The translations under genes and the position numbers were made by a program. The notes below the pieces were generated by a model. It saw only the letters and a list, made by a program, of their open reading frames with translations, ran no database searches and had not been told where the DNA came from. A DNA stretch of 64,000 nt, taken from assembly GCF_002931555.1 (NCBI RefSeq), contig NZ_PSTZ01000011.1:186001-250000 (forward strand), written 5' to 3'. Positions 1 through 8,459 of the stretch are shown here, piece by piece. Origin of the DNA: Pseudoclavibacter sp. RFBB5 (GTDB taxonomy: Bacteria > Actinomycetota > Actinomycetes > Actinomycetales > Microbacteriaceae). How positions within the stretch are numbered: the stretch's first letter is position 1; every line of letters starts with the position of its first letter.

Positions 1-166
1 CCCGCTAGGCGGCAGCCGAACGGGCGTCTGCTCCCGGACCCCCTCAGGCGTCCGGGGGCAGGCGCCGGTTCCGCTTTCGCAGCTCCCTTCGTGATCGACC
101 TCGCCGCTGGGGCCGGAGCAGGGCGCGTCTCGGGATGCGTAGGGCCGGGCGTGCAACCCTTGCCGC

Positions 167-541
167 ATGCGCGCATCCACCTGGACTCCCCTTGCGATCT
201 TCTACCTCCTGCTCGCCATCGTCGGCGGGGCCGTGACCTGGACGTTCAACGTCATGGCGGGCATGGGGGGCAGCGCCTTCATCGGCGACTACTTCGGCAG
301 CGGGCCCGCCGTCACGTCGATCGTCATCGATGTGCTGGTCGCCGCCACCGTGGGCGCGGTGTTCATCATCGTCGAGGGGCGCCGCCAGGGGATGCGCCGA
401 CTCTGGGTCTACATCCTGTGCTTCGGCGTCGCGTTCGCGTTCGCCTTGCCACTGTTCCTCGCGATGCGCGAGCGCCACATCGCGGCGGGGCGCGGCCACG
501 GCGCAGGCAACCGGATCACCGCAGAGCAACCCCACTCATAG
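167..541 (+). CDS. DUF2834-like small membrane protein
   Basis: A 124-residue protein with three hydrophobic segments, roughly residues 8-28, 46-66 and 80-100, separated by short loops and ending in a polar, His/Gly-rich tail. The layout and the W-x-F-N element at the end of the first segment resemble the DUF2834 family of small actinobacterial membrane proteins, whose function is unknown. The ATG at 167 is the only start that leaves the first membrane segment intact; no clear ribosome binding site precedes it. The next gene on the same strand begins about 80 bases later, so the two may be co-transcribed. The family assignment is from memory of the pattern, not from a search. Confidence 0.6.
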   Translation: MRASTWTPLAIFYLLLAIVGGAVTWTFNVMAGMGGSAFIGDYFGSGPAVTSIVIDVLVAATVGAVFIIVEGRRQGMRRLWVYILCFGVAFAFALPLFLAMRERHIAAGRGHGAGNRITAEQPHS

Positions 542-622
542 CCGCTGAGGTTCCCGTGCGCTGAGCCCGCACGGAGGTCCGCCTGATTGGGTCACTGCAT
601 AGCCAACTCAGAGGAGGCCACC

Positions 623-1144
623 GTGCGCAAGACGATCTGGTTCGCAGGCGGCATCGCGATGAGCATCCTGTACGTCCTCCTCGTCGGCTACCTGACACTG
701 CAGGTGATCGGTCTCGCCGCAGGAGCGGCGCTCGGGCTCGACAACCAGCTGACGGCCGTGACGACCCCAGGCCCGGGCCTCCTCCAACTCGGTGGGATCG
801 CCGCGGCGAGCGCCGGCGTGCTCTTCGGACTCACCCGGGCGACACGACGAGCGGACCCCGCGAACCGGTTCTCGCTGCGGCTTGGCTTCGCAGTCGCCAC
901 CGCTGCGCAGGTCGTCGCCGCGGCCGCGATCCGCTCGCAGCGCTTCGAGGTCCTGGACCTCGACACCGGACCGGCGCCGTGGGTCGAGGGCTGGCTGACC
1001 ACGGGCGGCACCGCATCGGTTGTGCACCTCAGGCTGCTCGTGGCCGTTGGCCTGCTGTTCACTCGCCGCGCGCCAAGCGGCGTCAAGCCGCCGAGCATTG
1101 CTCGGCCAGCCAGGCATGAGCCAGCTGAGGGGCATCGCCCGTGA
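623..1144 (+). CDS. Hypothetical multi-pass membrane protein
   Basis: A 173-residue protein. I place the start at GTG 623 because GAGGAGG sits at 611-617, six bases upstream, whereas the longer reading frame from 587 has no such site. It has hydrophobic segments at about residues 5-35, 60-75, 90-110 and 135-150, consistent with a four-segment inner-membrane protein, and a basic, Pro-rich C-terminus. I do not recognise a family. Its last 62 bases overlap the 3' end of the convergent S41 peptidase gene, so the two transcripts would be complementary at their ends. Confidence 0.6.
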   Translation: MRKTIWFAGGIAMSILYVLLVGYLTLQVIGLAAGAALGLDNQLTAVTTPGPGLLQLGGIAAASAGVLFGLTRATRRADPANRFSLRLGFAVATAAQVVAAAAIRSQRFEVLDLDTGPAPWVEGWLTTGGTASVVHLRLLVAVGLLFTRRAPSGVKPPSIARPARHEPAEGHRP

Positions 1145-2108
1145 GTACGGACAGGTCAGGCTGGATGGGTTCCGGCATGACCGCGCCTGTCCGGTCCGTG
1201 TAGCGCGAGGTTGTGAGCAGGATCTCCGATCCGTCGGAGAGCATGAAGCCGTCGACGCCTGTCGCGAGCCCGTTGCTCTTCTCACCGAACGTGCGGACGT
1301 TGCTCTGCCCTGAGAAGCCTGCGAGCACCAGCTCGGCGGCGGAGGCCGTGTAGAAATCCTGCAGGACCGCGATCGGCTTGCCCGCGAAGGCATCCGCGTC
1401 GATGTCGGCATCGGAGTCGAAGCGCAGCTCGTAACCGGCGGTCGAGGTCGCGCTTTCCGTGGTTACCGTGATCGTGTTGTGCTCGCCGTTGCGGTCCACG
1501 AATCCCGCGACGTCGCGCGTGTCGAAGAGTGGCGAGACGGCCCCGAGCATCGGGAACGCACTCCCGCCCCAGTTGTCGCGCAGGTCGACGACGAAGCCGC
1601 ACGTCTGTGCATCCGCGAGCGCCGCCAACCCCTCGACCCCGGCTCGGGCATACTCCTCGGCGAGTGGGCCGTCGTGTCTGATCGCCGACACCGTGATCGT
1701 GACGGTGCGGCCCTGCGTCGCTTCGACCGTGGGCGGGGCGCTCGGTGCCTCCGTGTACGCCGCCTCCCGCTCATCGGCGGGAAGGAACCTCGCGTGCCGA
1801 CCACCGGCATCGAAGGTTGCCGCCGCGATCAGGTCGTACGCCTCCTCGAGGGTTGTGGCCGACGCGCCCGCGGCGAGGAGTGCATCCCGTTCAGCCGACC
1901 AATCTCCGCCCGAGTACAGGCCGTTCTCTTCCAGGACCTGAGCAGCCTCTTGGACGAGCGCCGCGGGGCTGACGGTCGGCGTGGGGACGGGCGCTGGCTG
2001 AACGGCGGTGCCGCATCCCGTCAATCCGACAACGAGCGTGGCCACCGCCCCCGCGACGAGCGCACGCGCGGATCCCCCGCGTCTCGGGATGAACGCGCCG
2101 CTGCCCAT
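1083..2108 (-). CDS. S41-family peptidase-like lipoprotein
   Basis: A 341-residue exported protein. The N-terminus has a basic stretch, a hydrophobic core and a lipobox ending in L-T-G-C with Cys32, so it is likely a lipoprotein anchored outside the membrane. The C-terminal half matches the S41 (Tsp/CtpA tail-specific protease) core. A V-V-D-L-R-D-N-x-G-G strand-loop is followed by F-Y-T-A-S-A-A-E, where the Ser of T-A-S-A is the expected nucleophile. The Lys of G-E-K-S-N-G-L-A-T is the expected general base. No PDZ domain is apparent, so it belongs with the short actinobacterial S41 proteins rather than classical CtpA. The substrate is unknown. It is transcribed alone and convergently with the preceding gene. 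Confidence 0.8.
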   Translation of the reverse strand: MGSGAFIPRRGGSARALVAGAVATLVVGLTGCGTAVQPAPVPTPTVSPAALVQEAAQVLEENGLYSGGDWSAERDALLAAGASATTLEEAYDLIAAATFDAGGRHARFLPADEREAAYTEAPSAPPTVEATQGRTVTITVSAIRHDGPLAEEYARAGVEGLAALADAQTCGFVVDLRDNWGGSAFPMLGAVSPLFDTRDVAGFVDRNGEHNTITVTTESATSTAGYELRFDSDADIDADAFAGKPIAVLQDFYTASAAELVLAGFSGQSNVRTFGEKSNGLATGVDGFMLSDGSEILLTTSRYTDRTGAVMPEPIQPDLSVLTGDAPQLAHAWLAEQCSAA

Positions 2109-2201
2109 GCGCTCACCTTACGGTCTCAGCTCCCGGAGAAACGGGGCATGTCCAGCAGAACGGAGCCTGTTCCCCGTTGACCAGTTCCTCTCCTGCCGCA
2201 T

Positions 2202-3404
2202 TCACGAGCTCGCCTTCGACGGGACGACCTTCGGGTAGGCGAGGTGGCGCAGGAGCCGCTCGAAAGGGCCGCGCTGTCCGCGACGTTCCATCGCCGTCGC
2301 GATGAGCACCGTCGTCAGCCACACACAGACCGCGTAGAGGGCACCCTGCCACTCGGTGAGGACACCACCGAGGCCGAGCCCCCAGACTGAGAGCACCGGC
2401 ACGAAGAGCACGGATTGCAGTACGTAGCTCGTCATCGACCGTTTCCCGGTCGCAACGAGAGCACGACCGACGACGCCGACGCCCCGGCGCTGCCAGGCGA
2501 CGCCGATGAGCCCGAACGCGGCGGCATACCCGATACCTCCGGCCAAGCCCGTCGCGATGGACAGCATCTGGAAGGTCCAGGAAGGCAGGTCGGCGAGTGC
2601 GCCGACGAAGTGCGCGAACGCCACCGCTCCTCCCGCCCAGCCGATCCCCACACCGACGAGCGCGGTCGTCGTCAGCAGGCGCCGATGCTCATCCGCTCGC
2701 TCAAGCACCGAGTGCCGGGCGGCCAGCAACGCGAGCAGCACCGCGACCGGCACCGCCAACGTCAGGAGCCCCTGTCCGAGAAGAACGGTCGCCCAGGTGG
2801 CGAGCCGAATGGGGACGGAGTGCAGGAACGTGTCGGATTCGGCAGCGGTCGGGACACTCACGCTTCCTCCCGCATCACCGGCAAGACCAAGAGCGGCGCC
2901 CCCGATCCACGACGACACGGCCCCGAAGACCAAGAGCCCGGTGAGCACTCCGGCCCAGACGGCCAGTGTCCGGTCGCTCCGATCCAGGAACAGCCAGCAG
3001 GCGAGAAGCCCGACGAGACCGTATGCGCCGATGATGTCCCCACCCCACAGCAGCAGGGCGTGCACGGCGCCGAAGGCCAGCATCCACCAATGCCTGCGCC
3101 TCAGTAGGCGACGCGCTTCCTCGCGGGAGGCTCCCGCTGAGACCTGTCGCCGGTAGAGCTGCCAGATGCCGTAGCCGAAGAGGAACGCGAACAGCGGGTA
3201 GCTGCGCCCGTCGATCGCGATGATGGCGACGGCCTGCCAAGCCCGATCGAGGACGCCCCCGTCGGGGTCGTGCATGGATAGCCCGTCGGTCTCGTAGCTG
3301 GAGAGGTGCCAGGGCATGTTGGCGAGCGCGATGAGCAGGAGCATGAGGCCGCGAGCTATGTCGGGGGCGAGGACCCGGGCAGGCGCGGAGTGGGTAGTCG
3401 TCAT
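2202..3404 (-). CDS. DUF418 domain-containing membrane protein
   Basis: A 400-residue protein with about ten hydrophobic segments. It starts with the D-x-x-R-G-L-M-L-L motif that opens the DUF418/YeiB family, and the C-terminal third carries the family's S-x-T-S-Y-x-x-Q-S segment. The family is related to acyltransferase/heparan-acetyltransferase-like membrane proteins and has no settled function. I chose the ATG at 3404 because the longer open frame extends across the divergent promoter region and the TetR coding region. The gene is divergent from the TetR regulator at 3478, and the 18-bp palindrome between them lies 12 bases upstream of this start. The TetR protein is therefore the likely local repressor. 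Confidence 0.85.
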   Translation of the reverse strand: MTTTHSAPARVLAPDIARGLMLLLIALANMPWHLSSYETDGLSMHDPDGGVLDRAWQAVAIIAIDGRSYPLFAFLFGYGIWQLYRRQVSAGASREEARRLLRRRHWWMLAFGAVHALLLWGGDIIGAYGLVGLLACWLFLDRSDRTLAVWAGVLTGLLVFGAVSSWIGGAALGLAGDAGGSVSVPTAAESDTFLHSVPIRLATWATVLLGQGLLTLAVPVAVLLALLAARHSVLERADEHRRLLTTTALVGVGIGWAGGAVAFAHFVGALADLPSWTFQMLSIATGLAGGIGYAAAFGLIGVAWQRRGVGVVGRALVATGKRSMTSYVLQSVLFVPVLSVWGLGLGGVLTEWQGALYAVCVWLTTVLIATAMERRGQRGPFERLLRHLAYPKVVPSKASS

Positions 3405-3415
3405 GCAACCACCGT

Positions 3416-3433
3416 ACATAACACTTGTTATGT
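3416..3433. promoter_or_regulatory. Palindromic TetR-type operator
   Basis: ACATAACA-CT-TGTTATGT is a perfect 8-bp inverted repeat with a 2-bp centre. It lies in the 73-bp gap between the divergent DUF418 and TetR genes, where an autoregulating TetR repressor would bind. The flanking GC-rich sequence does not continue the dyad. Confidence 0.75.
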
Positions 3434-3477
3434 TGGTACTGTCATGCAGGAGATACACACCTGGGAGGTGATGCGAC

Positions 3478-4023
3478 GTGCCGCACGCCGACGCCCGCGA
3501 AGCGCTCATCCGAGCCGCCATAGACACGCTCGGGACCCCCAGGCCGCCGGCCATGCCGCTCCGCGAGGTAGCCGCCGCCGCCGGCGTCACCACAGGCGCC
3601 GTGCAGCACCACTTCGGCAACCGCCGAGGGCTCCTGCTCGCTGCCATCGACCGTCAGACCGAAGCGCTTGTGCAGCGGCTCTCCGACGTCGCCGACCGCC
3701 ACCCGGAAGGTGGCCTCCCGCGCCTGAGAGCGGCGGCGTTCGAGCTGCTGCCACTCGACGAGCAGCGGGTTCGCGAGGCTCGCCTGCTCGCCGCCTTCGA
3801 GCAGCTCGCCGTCGACGACGAACCCCTCGCCGCGGAATTCCGGAAGCGATACAACCTGCTGCTCGAGATGCTGCAGCGCGACCTCCCCGGTGGGGCCCAA
3901 GACGCGGCACTCCTGCTCTCCGTTCTCACCGGCACAGCCGGAGACATGCTCTTGCGCATCGCCGACGAGCGCGACGCGACGGCGCTCGTCGACCGCTTCC
4001 TCGCAGCACTCGGGGCTAACTAG
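3478..4023 (+). CDS. TetR/AcrR-family transcriptional regulator
   Basis: A 181-residue regulator. The N-terminal 50 residues form the TetR helix-turn-helix (A-A-A-A-G-V-T-T-G-A-V-Q-H-H-F-G-N), and the rest is a helical ligand-binding domain I cannot assign to a ligand. The start is GTG 3478, preceded by GGGAGGTG at 3463-3470. It is divergent from the DUF418 gene, and an 18-bp perfect palindrome sits between the two starts. Autorepression and repression of the membrane protein is the simplest reading. Confidence 0.9.
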   Translation: MPHADAREALIRAAIDTLGTPRPPAMPLREVAAAAGVTTGAVQHHFGNRRGLLLAAIDRQTEALVQRLSDVADRHPEGGLPRLRAAAFELLPLDEQRVREARLLAAFEQLAVDDEPLAAEFRKRYNLLLEMLQRDLPGGAQDAALLLSVLTGTAGDMLLRIADERDATALVDRFLAALGAN

Positions 4024-4145
4024 GCGAGGCACCGCCGGAGAACAGCGTCGCTCTTTCGGAGAACGTGTACGCCTCCGCGAGCTGATCTGTGAGACCGCCA
4101 CCGACTCGCGGTGGAATGTCGGCGGCCGTGGGTAGCGTCAGCGCC

Positions 4146-4841
4146 ATGCACATCATCCTCATCCCCGGCTTCTGGCTCACCGGCGACTCGTGGGCCCCGG
4201 TCACGCGATCGCTCGAAGACGCGGGTCACACCGCGCACCCCCTCACCCTGCCGGGCAAGGCCCCGGGTGAAGACGCGGCGGGCGTTGGCCTGCGCACCCA
4301 CATCGACGCGGTGGCCTCGCTCATCGACGCCCTCGACGGCGACGTGGTGCTCGTCGGCCACAGCGGCGGCGGCGCGGTCGCCTACGGGGCGGTGGATGCA
4401 CGCCCCGACCGCGTCTCGCGGGTCGTCTACGTCGACTCCGGGCCGCTCGCAGACGGAGGTGTGATCAACGACGGCTTCGAGTCTTCCGGCGGTGCGGTGC
4501 CGCTGCCAGACCGGGGCGTCTTCGGAGAACCCGACCTCGTCGACATGACGGAGGAGGCCTGGCAGCGACTCGCAGACATCGCCGTGCCAGAGCCCGTTGG
4601 CGTGGCCACGGAGAGGCAGCAGCTCAGCGACGAGCGCCGCTACGACGTGCCGGCGGTCGTCATCACGAGCACCATGCCCGAGCCGATGCTTCGACAGTTC
4701 ATGGGCGACGGCCACCCCTACGTCGCCGAGCTCACCCGTGCGCGATCCGTGCGCATCGTCGAGCTCCCGACCGGGCACTGGCCGCAGCTCACGAAGCCGG
4801 ACGAACTCGCGGCCGCCGTCGTCGACGCCGTGACCGGCTGA
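4146..4841 (+). CDS. Alpha/beta hydrolase (esterase-like)
   Basis: A 231-residue cytosolic alpha/beta-hydrolase. The protein opens with the I-P-G-F-W-L-T-G-D-S-W oxyanion-hole region. The nucleophile elbow is V-G-H-S-G-G-G with Ser73. A C-terminal L-P-T-G-H-W-P-Q motif supplies the catalytic His. Length and motif order fit the EstC/salicylate-esterase-like subfamily; the substrate cannot be read from sequence. I choose ATG 4146 over the upstream in-frame ATG 4116 because the family starts directly at this strand. A TAGCGT hexamer lies seven bases before 4146 (4133-4138), which is where the -10 box of a leaderless transcript would be. Confidence 0.85.
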   Translation: MHIILIPGFWLTGDSWAPVTRSLEDAGHTAHPLTLPGKAPGEDAAGVGLRTHIDAVASLIDALDGDVVLVGHSGGGAVAYGAVDARPDRVSRVVYVDSGPLADGGVINDGFESSGGAVPLPDRGVFGEPDLVDMTEEAWQRLADIAVPEPVGVATERQQLSDERRYDVPAVVITSTMPEPMLRQFMGDGHPYVAELTRARSVRIVELPTGHWPQLTKPDELAAAVVDAVTG

Positions 4842-4856
4842 GAACGCTGAGGGGAG

Positions 4857-5123
4857 CTAGAGGAAGACCTGGAGCACCGCGAGCAGCGCGACCCCACCCA
4901 GAACCGCCGCGAGCACGGTGACGCCGATGCGCATCTGCCGGCGCCGTCGAGAGCCGATGCCGCTCGACGTCTGGGCGAGCTGTGTCGCGGCGATGAGCTC
5001 CGGCGAGCCGGCCGGCGGGAGCTGCTCGGTCACGCCCGCCGGCTCGGACGCCGGCACGTCGATCGAATAGTCGCGCGGGTCAACCCGTTCGGGGAGGCTC
5101 TGGAACCTGCCGCTCTCAGCCAT
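4857..5123 (-). CDS. Hypothetical protein with C-terminal membrane anchor
   Basis: An 88-residue protein that reads MAESGRFQSLPE at its N-terminus. It has a polar, Pro-rich N-terminal 60 residues, an R-R-R-R-Q stretch, and one hydrophobic segment covering the last 22 residues. This is the layout of a tail-anchored small membrane protein with its N-terminus in the cytoplasm. I do not recognise the family. It converges with the alpha/beta hydrolase, with 15 bases between the stop codons. A longer in-frame start at 5156 adds eleven residues and is less likely. Confidence 0.6.
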   Translation of the reverse strand: MAESGRFQSLPERVDPRDYSIDVPASEPAGVTEQLPPAGSPELIAATQLAQTSSGIGSRRRRQMRIGVTVLAAVLGGVALLAVLQVFL

Positions 5124-5273
5124 GGTGCCGCCCCCGATCGTCGCCCGTACCTCCACGCTAACGTGCGCAGGTCCGAGCGCCCGGAGAACGCCTGACGTCC
5201 TGCCGGCTCACCCACGCCAGCGCCGCGCTCGTCGAGGTGGGCGACCAGCACCGCGTGCCGGCCGCCCCTTGCC

Positions 5274-7268
5274 TCAGCTGCGCACCGAAGTGGCGGCGAC
5301 AACGGTTTCCACCGTGAGCGGTGGCCCGTCCTGCGTGCGACGCTCGACAATCGGGAATGCCGCGCCGTTCAGCACGACCACGGGCGTGGCGAGCGACCGG
5401 ACCCGGGCACGCACGGCCTCGAGATCCACGGCGACGACCACGTCGCCAGCCTCGACGACGTCACCCTCCGCCCGCTTGAGGTCGAAGCCCTCCCCTTGCA
5501 GGTCGACGGTGCCGAGGCCGATGTGCACAAGCACCTCGAGCCCTTCGGCGGTCGTCACGCCGAACGCGTGGCCGGTCGGGAACAGTGCCGTGATAGTTCC
5601 GGATACGGGGCTCCGGAAGTCACCGGACGTCGGCTCGACGGCGAAGCCGTCACCCATGGTTCCCGCGGAGAACGCCTCGTCCTGCACGTCCGACAGACGA
5701 ATGATCGACCCCTCCACCGGAGCGAGGATGTCGATGCGCTGCCCCGTGACGGCCCGGGCCCCGGGGGCGACCGCCGATGCCGGCGCCGCTGCCCTCGCAG
5801 GGTCCGCATCCTCGCTTCTCGACGCGCCGTTCTCGTCCTGATCCGCGTTGTGCTCGGCGAGCAGCGCTGGGGTGAAGCCCCAGAAGTAGGTGATCAGGAA
5901 GCCGGAGACGTACCCGGCAAGGAGCCCGACGACGTACGCGAGGATCGCGTATCCCTGGCCGTTGTCGCTCTGCAGCAGCGGCAGCAGCGCCCACCCGGAG
6001 GGGCCGATCGCCGTCGCGCCGAAGGCACCGGCGAACTGATTGAAGGCACCCGCAACTGCACCACCGACCGCGCCGCCGAGGCAGGCAGTGAGGAAGGGGC
6101 GACCCAGCGGGAGCGTGACCGCGTAGATCAGCGGTTCTCCGACGCCCAGGATGCCGACCGGGAGGGCGCCCTTGATCGTTGTCCGCAGCGACTTGTTCCG
6201 GTTCAGCCTGAAGTAGATCGCCAGTGCGGCGCCGACCTGGCCAGCTCCCGCCATCGCGAGGATCGTGAGCAGCGGCGTGAAACCCACCTGCTCGATGAGC
6301 GTCGCGTGGATGGGGATGAGCGCCTGGTGGAGGCCGAGCATCACGAGCGGCAGGAACAGCCCGCCGAGCACGAACCCTGCGAGGAGCCCGGAGTTGCTGA
6401 GCAGCCAGATCGCGCCCGTGCCGATCGCACTCGCGATGTTGCCCGCGACGAACATGAACACGAAGATCGTGGCCAGACCGGAGATAAGGAGCGCAAGCGT
6501 CGGCGTGACGAGGATGTCGATGGCATCAGGGATCTTCCCGCGCAGGCTGCGCTCGATCCAGGCGCAGAGACCGGCCGCGAAGATGGCCCCGATCACGCCT
6601 CCCTGACCCGGCGCGAGCACGATGTCGCCCAGGACGGGGAGGCTGTACTGCACGTCGCTGATGCCGGCGAAGACGATGATCGCGGCGACGGCACCGCCGA
6701 GTGCTGGTGTGCCGCCGAACTCCTTCGCGGCGTTGATGCCCGCGAAGATCGGCAGGAACGCGAAGAATGCCGAGCCGATGACGGTCAGGGCCGGCACCAC
6801 CGCCTCGACGAACTCCGGAGCCGTCCCGACCGTGACCCAGTTCACCAGGAGGCCGCGAACGGCCGCGACGATGCCGGCTCCGATGAGGGCCGGGATGAGG
6901 GGCACGAAGATGTTGGCGATCTTGCGGATGAAGTTCTTGAACGGGGTGTTGTTGCGCTGCTTCTGTCCCGCCTTGATGGCCGCTCCGCGAGCCGCGAGCG
7001 CGTCAGCGTCGGCACCCGCCGCACCGAGCTGCTGGCGGAAGGCGTCAGTCACCTTGGTGACCTTGCCGGGGCCGAGCACGACCTGGTACGTGTCGTCGTC
7101 GACGACGCCGAGCACACCCGGGAGGGACTTGATCGCGGTCTCGTCGATCAGGTCGCGGTCGACGGGACTGACACGCATCCGCGTCATGCAGTTCTCGACA
7201 CCGGCGACGTTGCCGGCGCCACCGAGCAACCGCAGCAGCTCGCTGGCGAGTTCGTCGTTTGCGCTCAT
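5274..7268 (-). CDS. PTS EIIBCA permease, probably for N-acetylmuramic acid
   Basis: A 664-residue three-domain phosphotransferase permease in the order IIB-IIC-IIA. IIB carries the phosphorylation Cys at residue 27 (N-C-M-T-R-M-R-V). IIC spans about residues 110-475 with many hydrophobic segments and a G-V-G-E-P-L-I-Y-A motif. IIA is the glucose-type domain, with the phosphohistidine in V-L-V-H-I-G-L-G-T near residue 582. The start at 7268 follows AGAAGAGG. The order and sequence style match the sucrose/beta-glucoside branch of the glucose superfamily. The flanking murR and murQ genes point to N-acetylmuramic acid as the substrate, imported as the 6-phosphate. The 173-bp gap after murR implies its own promoter. 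Confidence 0.85.
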   Translation of the reverse strand: MSANDELASELLRLLGGAGNVAGVENCMTRMRVSPVDRDLIDETAIKSLPGVLGVVDDDTYQVVLGPGKVTKVTDAFRQQLGAAGADADALAARGAAIKAGQKQRNNTPFKNFIRKIANIFVPLIPALIGAGIVAAVRGLLVNWVTVGTAPEFVEAVVPALTVIGSAFFAFLPIFAGINAAKEFGGTPALGGAVAAIIVFAGISDVQYSLPVLGDIVLAPGQGGVIGAIFAAGLCAWIERSLRGKIPDAIDILVTPTLALLISGLATIFVFMFVAGNIASAIGTGAIWLLSNSGLLAGFVLGGLFLPLVMLGLHQALIPIHATLIEQVGFTPLLTILAMAGAGQVGAALAIYFRLNRNKSLRTTIKGALPVGILGVGEPLIYAVTLPLGRPFLTACLGGAVGGAVAGAFNQFAGAFGATAIGPSGWALLPLLQSDNGQGYAILAYVVGLLAGYVSGFLITYFWGFTPALLAEHNADQDENGASRSEDADPARAAAPASAVAPGARAVTGQRIDILAPVEGSIIRLSDVQDEAFSAGTMGDGFAVEPTSGDFRSPVSGTITALFPTGHAFGVTTAEGLEVLVHIGLGTVDLQGEGFDLKRAEGDVVEAGDVVVAVDLEAVRARVRSLATPVVVLNGAAFPIVERRTQDGPPLTVETVVAATSVRS

Positions 7269-7441
7269 GGGCATCCTCTTCTCGCGACATTGCTCGAATT
7301 TTGAAGAACAGTACCAGGATGCGTCACGAAAAGGTAAAAAAGTTCCCCAAGGTGGCACACGTCAGCACCGAAGGCCCCGGGCGTGACGGGACCAGGCGCG
7401 ATAGGACCGTTCGTGAACTCAGGCCCGAGCAACCGGCGCCC

Positions 7442-8341
7442 TCAGCCCCGCAGGACCGCCTGGTGCGTCTTCTCGATGGCGGCAACAGATCCCTCGTAGT
7501 CGACCTGCGCGACACCGGTGAAGACGCAGTCCACAACCATGAGCTGCGCGATCCGGCTGCCAAGAGCAGCAGAACGCAACGGCGTCTCCCGCGCCGCGGT
7601 GCGGAGCACGATGTCGGCCAGGGCAGCAAGCGGCGACCGCTCGTGGTTCGTGATCGCGATCGTCGTCGCCCCGGTCGCCTTCGCGATGCGGAGGAACTCG
7701 ACGACCCCGGCGGTCGAGCCGGAGTGCGAGATGGCGATGGCGACAGCCCGCTCGTCGAGGACTGCGGCGGCGGTCCACGCAGCATGCGCTTCCGGCCATT
7801 CGAGCGCGATGCGGCCGATCCGCGACAGTTTGCGCTGCAGGTCGACGCCGACGACGGAACTCGCACCGATCCCGTGGATGTCGACACGAGCGGCGCCGGC
7901 AATGGCCTCGACGGCGGCCGCCAGTGCATCGATGTCCAGAACCTCCGCGGTATCGGCGATCGAGAGCGTCTCGTTCATCGCGATCTTGGCCACCACGTCG
8001 GACAGCGAGTCTCCCGGGGAGATATCTGCTGCCGGGGCGACCCCCGCACTCGAGGCGAGGCGCTCCCGGAGGTTCTGCTCGGTGAGGTCGTGGCGCAGAT
8101 CGCGGAACCGCGCGTATCCGGCACGTCGCGTGAACCGCACGACCGTGGTCGTCGAGGTATCGGCGAGCTCCGCGATCTCCGCCATCGATCTCGTCGCGAA
8201 CCCTTCGGGGTCGGCGAGCAGCGCTTCCGCGATGCGTCGCTCCGACTGCCGGAGCGACGGCAGCAGCGCCCGCACCTCGACAAGTACCGTGCGAGAGTTC
8301 GCACCAGCGCCCTTTGTGCCCACGATCCACCTGCTTTCCAC
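7442..8341 (-). CDS. murR: MurR/RpiR-family transcriptional regulator
   Basis: A 299-residue regulator with an N-terminal RpiR helix-turn-helix (residues about 20-95, with S-M-A-E-I-A-E-L-A-D-T-S-T-T-T-V-V-R-F) and a C-terminal SIS sugar-phosphate-binding domain (about 125-265, containing I-H-G-I-G-A-S-S and I-S-H-S-G-S-T). RpiR proteins of this type respond to amino-sugar phosphates. Located between the PTS permease and divergent murQ, it should sense MurNAc-6-phosphate. The start is uncertain. GTG 8341 has a TACGCT hexamer four bases upstream, while GTG 8323 has AAGCAGG upstream; both give a complete DNA-binding domain. Confidence 0.85.
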   Translation of the reverse strand: MESRWIVGTKGAGANSRTVLVEVRALLPSLRQSERRIAEALLADPEGFATRSMAEIAELADTSTTTVVRFTRRAGYARFRDLRHDLTEQNLRERLASSAGVAPAADISPGDSLSDVVAKIAMNETLSIADTAEVLDIDALAAAVEAIAGAARVDIHGIGASSVVGVDLQRKLSRIGRIALEWPEAHAAWTAAAVLDERAVAIAISHSGSTAGVVEFLRIAKATGATTIAITNHERSPLAALADIVLRTAARETPLRSAALGSRIAQLMVVDCVFTGVAQVDYEGSVAAIEKTHQAVLRG

Positions 8342-8459
8342 AGACAGCGTATCGAGCGACGACCGCGAGGACTCTCGAAGATTATTTACTTACCCAGCGT
8401 CAATCGTGTACTTTTGCGACAAGACTTGCGCCGTGGCGAGTCAGAAACCGGAGACGAGC

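Noticed and set aside
5496-7304. 602-residue plus-strand frame
   Set aside because: Antisense to the PTS permease; composition is Arg/Asp/Glu-rich shadow sequence with no domain.
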